DNA of 60,000 bases from Membranipora membranacea (taxonomy: Eukaryota; Bryozoa; Gymnolaemata; Cheilostomatida; Membraniporidae): the NCBI GenBank assembly GCA_914767715.1, contig OU612071.1, positions 17,544,948 to 17,604,947 of the forward strand, written 5' to 3'. A program made the position numbers and the translations under genes. Shown one piece after another: positions 55,400 to 60,000 of this stretch; the stretch's first letter is position 1, and each line of letters starts with the position of its first letter. A model generated the notes under the pieces. That model saw only the letters and a program-made list of their open reading frames with translations, searched no databases and was not told the DNA's origin.

Positions 55400-58300
55400 A
55401 TGGCAAACAAGGAGAAGGAGCATCTCCTGCACAATGAGGACAGCGATGTAAAGGAGCAGATCGGATTAACATCAGGCTCAAAACTGAAAGAGACCATGAT
55501 AATAGTTGCAATAATCTTTATCAATACGCTTGCACTATGTGTGGATACCATGCCTATGCCATTCTTCAACTATGAAGCAAAAAAACGAGGATTAGTGGAA
55601 TATCAGTCTGGAATTGTAATGGGATGCTATGACTTTGGACGCTTACTTGCCGGCCCACTATGCCCACTAATTGTGAGTAACAGGTATTTGTTCATTCTTT
55701 TACATTTTTTAAAAGATCAGCAGTGATAGGAATTGAGTCCTGCATTTTAAATAACCTTTTTTGGTTGTTGTTTGTCACTCCTATACTTTCTTCTGCCAGA
55801 CTTACTACTTCATGTACTTGTACATTGTGATTGATGAGAGGATCAGCAAGGCATTAACTGGATAAGCCAAAAATTTGGTTATAATTGCCTGCAGTTTCTA
55901 TTCTTATTTTTTCCCTAATATTGATCAGTGGCTTACCTACTTAGGATTCCCATGGTTTTTACAATCATAACACACATGAAGGTAAACTCTTATATTCTAA
56001 TTTTACCTCTGTCTAAATCTGATGCAGCCAGATCATGTGTGGGAGGTGTCAGTGCGGATGTGTTTTGTGAACCGATGGCATTTGTTTTCAAGCTGTAAAA
56101 AAATTACTAACCCGACTGTGTTTAGTGTGCAAGTAGTGTTCTTATGATTTGGATATTTATGAGCCGAGAACAGTCTATTTGGTACCCGTCTAGTCGCCCC
56201 TTTATTTTTATTGCTCAGCAGCGGGTACCAGCATTTGGCTGCGTATATTATGAGTGGTGCAAGCCATGATTCATGAAGCGGAGTAAATCTACTGCTGTTT
56301 ACACACACTTTAGGTCGTTTTCTGTTTGCAAAGAATGCCGGCAATTCTCAATGATTATGTCAACATGATGTTTGTAACATCAATGTTGGGCAAATGTCCC
56401 AATCTCAAAGTTTGACTTAACAGCTGTCTGCCACCTCTTATAAGTTTATGGATATTTTGTTTTTCTTTTTCATCCAGTTTAAACACTGATCGAGCATGTG
56501 TGACAAGACCATGTGGAACATAAATTACACAGGCCTCTGTATACAATATAGAAGACAAACATCAATCTCAGGGTAAAAGTGATCACGGTGGACTTTGTAG
56601 CATTCCAGATATTGCAGTTCACTCACACCGGGAATTACTATAATCAGCTGCCATCTGAAGCGGTTTGTTCAGATGGGGCTCTGCTTGACTGGTGGAATTA
56701 GATATAATCTCATCGCTTTGTATATTGCATGATGAATAGTTGAGTTATCAGCATATTTGTCGCATTTTGTGTTAGGTGCATGGATTGGACATGGACATGG
56801 ACATAGATTGTTGTTGGAGACCAATGTATGTTGGCGGATATGTTAATATCCCCCCCCCCCCCCCCATATTCACACAAGAGACCTTGCAGCGAGGAAGCTT
56901 GTGCTAGTTATTACTGATACGGGCTGGCGCTCAAGTGCTTTGCTATTACCATCTTATAACTTTTTCCGAAAAAGGAATTTTGCTGGCACTGAAATGGGTT
57001 CATAGTTATTACGTCTGCTCGCTTCCAAAGTTCTGGGTATTGTAAAAGGCATCCAGAGACTATGAATGTTATTCTTGGATATGCAGCTTGCAAAGTCGGC
57101 AAAAGATGTTGCTTTGTTGATATCAATTTTTTCCAAAAATTTTGAAATCAATGTGTGCAGAACTTTATCCTCACAAAAACAGAAAAGTCAACCTCTTATA
57201 GATTATAATGAATCAATACATGTGAAGGGATGTTTCAGCATATTGAACATGAAAAATGTTATTTTGCTGGGAGTGAGAAGTAATTGTTATTGGTTATTTC
57301 TTTCGTCAGAATTTTGATTGATTGATTGATCGATTGATTTGATTGATTGATTTGTATTCTATCACTAACTGTAAAAGTTGCGAGAAAAAGGTTGCTGGTA
57401 CACGTAATCTGCTAAAAAATAATTATGTTGCCTTGCATGCAAAAATAGTATTATTAAAAAGTAGTTAAAAAATTGTATTATTAATATAAATGCACAGTGT
57501 CTCAAAAAGCAGTCTTTGCCCCAGGCAGTGCGGTGTTTAGGGTGTCTTAGTCAACCTGAGGGGCATTGTTTGAGGTAGTTCTGGATAAAGTGTTCGTCAG
57601 TGAATATCTGCACTACACAATTTTTTAAATGAGTGTTAACTAGAGTGTAAAGATCATAATTAAGTTGTAATCCTAGCGAGGAAGCATCTTTAAATATTTT
57701 GCGCATCTCCTTCTTATCTCGTTGATAAATGGCAGGATAGAGGACTTGTAGGCAATACATTATAAGTGAAACAATAAAATTTTTAAAAAGCATGCATGCT
57801 AGTGGCTTGGTACCCAAATACAGAAAGTTTTTAATTATTTACATTCTATGATTTGCCTTACGAACAACATTTTGGGTGTGGGCTTCAAATCTAAGCTTCT
57901 GGTAAATCTCAACACCAAGATATTTAGTAGTCTCACGAAAAGAAATAACTGATCCATTAAGTAAGAGGCTAGGGCTGACAGGTCTTTCACGTTTACTTGA
58001 AAATAACATTTCTTTAGTTTTGCCTGCGTTTAAAATTTATGAATATATTTCCATGATTTTAGATCAGCAAACTTTCAGTAAAAAGATCAATGATTGCAGC
58101 AGCTTCAATCTGTGGTATTTCTTCAGTGATATTTGGGTGAGCTTCCTTCAATATGTCACTTCTTTAAGTAGAAGATGAATCAATGGTACATTAAATATTC
58201 TCACTCAGATTATTGTCGTTTAACATGAATCAATATAACTTAATTCATTTTAAAATCCCTAGATTTTTTTATCCAAGCACAGACTGACACTATAATGGTG

Positions 58301-60000
58301 CATAGCAAGTTTGACAAAAATTTGGAAATCAGTTGCTAGGTTAGAAACTTAATGAATTATGTCCTATCATAGGTGGTTTTACAAGCATAACAAATCGGCA
58401 CTGATACTTTTATGACTCCTGAGATTGGCAAGAAGAGGAAGGGTCAATTTTCACCCATTAAAATAAAAGTGCACTAAACTATACTATTTGTATTATTAAT
58501 ATTATGTTTTCTGCCGAGGCTGATACCTTCTAGCCTCATAGATTAACCTCTGGTAACATTGTAACTGTCTAACTTAGATCAAAATAATTATAAGAAAAAC
58601 AAAAGGTTGTGATTTTGTTTAGTATCTTTTAAGAGGGAACTTGTCAGAACCCGCGACATGATTTTAAGAAATAAACTGTAATGCATTATTTTCATTCCAG
58701 GTTCATCACATATCTGAGACAGCCTGAATTATTGTTTGCACTACTCACTATCATGAGGACTGTTTCAGGGGCTGCAGCAATGCTATTAGTTGTTTCTTGT
58801 ACATCTCTTCTCATGCAGTCCAAAACTTACTCAAATGCTACTATGTTTGTGAGTATAGCTAATTCATCACAATCCAAAAAATCTAGTAGTTTTAGGGTGT
58901 ATAATCCTAACAAGTGATACTTGAGTGATAACATATATCATTTTAAAGTTCCTAGCTTTTGTGCAGTGATACTCCTCAAATTATTTTAGTTCTACAATGT
59001 CATGGTCCAATTGTTATGATAAGTATTTAACTGATGAAAAGGAATGTTGATCATTAAAACGCCTCTTCCAATTCTAATCTATTTTCTTGCAGAGTTGCGT
59101 AGAGTTGGCCAGTGGACTAGGCTATGGTGTTGGCGGTCTGATTGGAGCAGGTTTGATAAAAGTATGTGATGCACAGCAATACATAATGTTTGGTTTTAGA
59201 GGTTCGATTATCTTACAGCTGTATTTAGAATGGCACAACTGTTCAATAATGTGGCATGTGTTTATAGACTTAGACACTTTCCCAGATCAGGAGAAAACAG
59301 CAAAGAGCATAGTCAACCTCTATATTATAGTATTTTAACAAAGATTATGTGTGATTAGGTGTCAAGTTGTTAACATTCTCAGGAATGCTGAATGTTGTTG
59401 AAATATTTGTACCCTTTTAATAATTAAATTTGGAAAATATTTTCTGTTTTAGTTGGTTGGATTTGAATTCAGTTTCATTGTAATTGGAGGGATAGTCTGT
59501 TTGAGTGCTTTGCCATGTATATACTTTGTCCCAAATATAAGTGAGTAAAGCTATGCTCTTTCTATTAATCGGTATAGTTAATTAACTTGTACTAGATTCT
59601 CTGAAAATCGCCAAAATCAATCATATTTTGTGTTGATTGAGTGTTTCGAACTTCGCATCATTCTTTGCTAGTCATCATTGTGTGTATGGCATCTGGAATG
59701 ATATAAGGCTTACCATTCATAACCATATCAGACAGATATCATCATTGTTTGAATGGCGGGGAAATTAAGTGCTTTCCATGCAATAAACCCTCTAGGATAA
59801 TGAAAAATGCAGTTATAATGTCACTCTTGCTCTAAATAGATAGAAAAGCAAACCAACAGTATACGATTTGGTCAGCTAGAAATTTTTTATCAATGATGCC
59901 GAAGCAGTACAAAAATGAAATTCTGTCACGGAGAATATCTTAATTCATATGTGAAAACTGTTCAATACATTCTCTCTTTATATATAGTTGATGTGACGGT
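55400..60000 (+). CDS. SLC18B1: SLC18B1-like MFS transporter, 5' part, runs off the window end
   Basis: Exons: 55400-55672, 58063-58136, 58701-58848, 59093-59161, 59453-59540, and the beginning of a sixth at 59988. Sizes 2-5 (74, 148, 69, 88 nt) and all phases equal those of the minus-strand gene at 39625-48185, so the two are duplicates. The product starts MANKEKEHLL. Visible motifs are DTMPMPFFNYEAKKRG, GIVMGCYDFGRLLAGP, SMIAAASICGISSVIFG, TIMRTVSGAAAMLL, VELASGLGYGVGGLIGAG and SFIVIGGIVCLSALPC. These cover about the first six or seven helices. It is expected to be a proton-coupled vesicular exchanger; substrate unknown. Intron 1 is 2.4 kb and holds antisense LINE pieces. The sixth exon start (TATATAG acceptor, then codons for IDV) matches the MDIAAGG exon of the paralogue. 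No stops or frameshifts in the part seen. Confidence 0.85.
56850..56865 (+). repeat. Poly(C) run, 16 bases
   Basis: Homopolymer in the first intron of the plus-strand MFS gene, next to the LINE fragments. Confidence 0.8.
56905..57230 (-). mobile_element. LINE reverse-transcriptase fragment, N-terminal part, decayed
   Basis: On the minus strand, one frame reads KVLHTLISKFLEKIDINKAT and the adjacent frame continues PELWKRADVITMNP. This order (a hydrophobic helix, an NKATG-like block, then a W-K-x-A-x-V block) is what non-LTR reverse transcriptases show at the start of the RT domain. At least one frameshift divides it. No catalytic YADD is seen. Confidence 0.55.
57315..58040 (-). mobile_element. 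LINE reverse-transcriptase fragment, C-terminal part, with (AATC)n tail
   Basis: Minus strand. 58035-57843 encodes NAGKTKEMLFSS and later TTKYLGVEIYQKLRFEAHTQ, the KT-E-hydrophobic and KYLG-V blocks that follow the catalytic core in non-LTR reverse transcriptases. After a stop and frameshift, 57830-57548 encodes LYLGTKPLACMLFKNFIVSL and a further Arg/Lys-rich thumb-like part. A 3' UTR follows, and the element ends in AATC repeats at 57354-57315 (GATT on the plus strand). The upstream RT core is missing. It ends about 25 bp from the acceptor of MFS exon 2. Confidence 0.75.

Noticed and set aside
56033-56344. 103-codon minus-strand ORF in the MFS intron
   Set aside because: No recognisable domain and no clear link to the LINE fragments.

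Overview
The window is eukaryotic nuclear DNA. It is AT-rich, its genes are split into many short exons by GT-AG introns of about 0.3 to 3 kb, and it carries tRNA-derived SINE-like copies, short inverted-repeat elements and non-LTR retrotransposon pieces. The gene content (a PAK-type STE20 kinase joined to a phosphotyrosine/SH3-ligand scaffold, and SLC18B1-like vesicular transporters) fits a metazoan, probably an invertebrate, or a close holozoan relative. I cannot name the species. Exon models were built by eye from splice sites and checked by reading phase; no alignment or transcript data were used.

Layout. (1) 0.7-8.1 kb, minus: a seven-exon gene for an unrecognised 435-residue protein with one membrane segment. 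(2) 10.6-28.2 kb, minus: a 19-exon gene for an 897-residue protein with a complete PAK-like kinase domain at the C-terminus and a roughly 600-residue disordered N-terminus carrying five YxN tyrosines and two SH3 ligands; no CRIB domain is visible. Its introns hold SINE-like and MITE-like copies. (3) 31-34 kb: a frameshifted orphan copy of an MFS first exon, enclosed by a perfect 168-bp inverted repeat, followed by another inverted-repeat element with a tRNA-like core. (4) 34.8 kb: an intact tRNA-Glu(TTC). (5) 34.9-39.4 kb: no gene seen. (6) 39.6-48.2 kb, minus: a complete ten-exon SLC18B1-like MFS transporter of 430 residues. (7) 50.5-51.2 kb, plus: two decayed exons of a third transporter copy. 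(8) 55.4-60 kb, plus: the first five exons and the start of the sixth of a second, apparently intact transporter, which continues past the window end. Its first intron holds antisense LINE fragments.

The right half is therefore a local MFS transporter family: two apparently intact, divergently oriented copies with the same exon sizes and phases, plus two broken copies. The most unusual coding finding is the scaffold-kinase fusion; the most unusual structural findings are the inverted-repeat-caged exon, a perfect 68-bp palindrome in an MFS intron, and several short transposon families.
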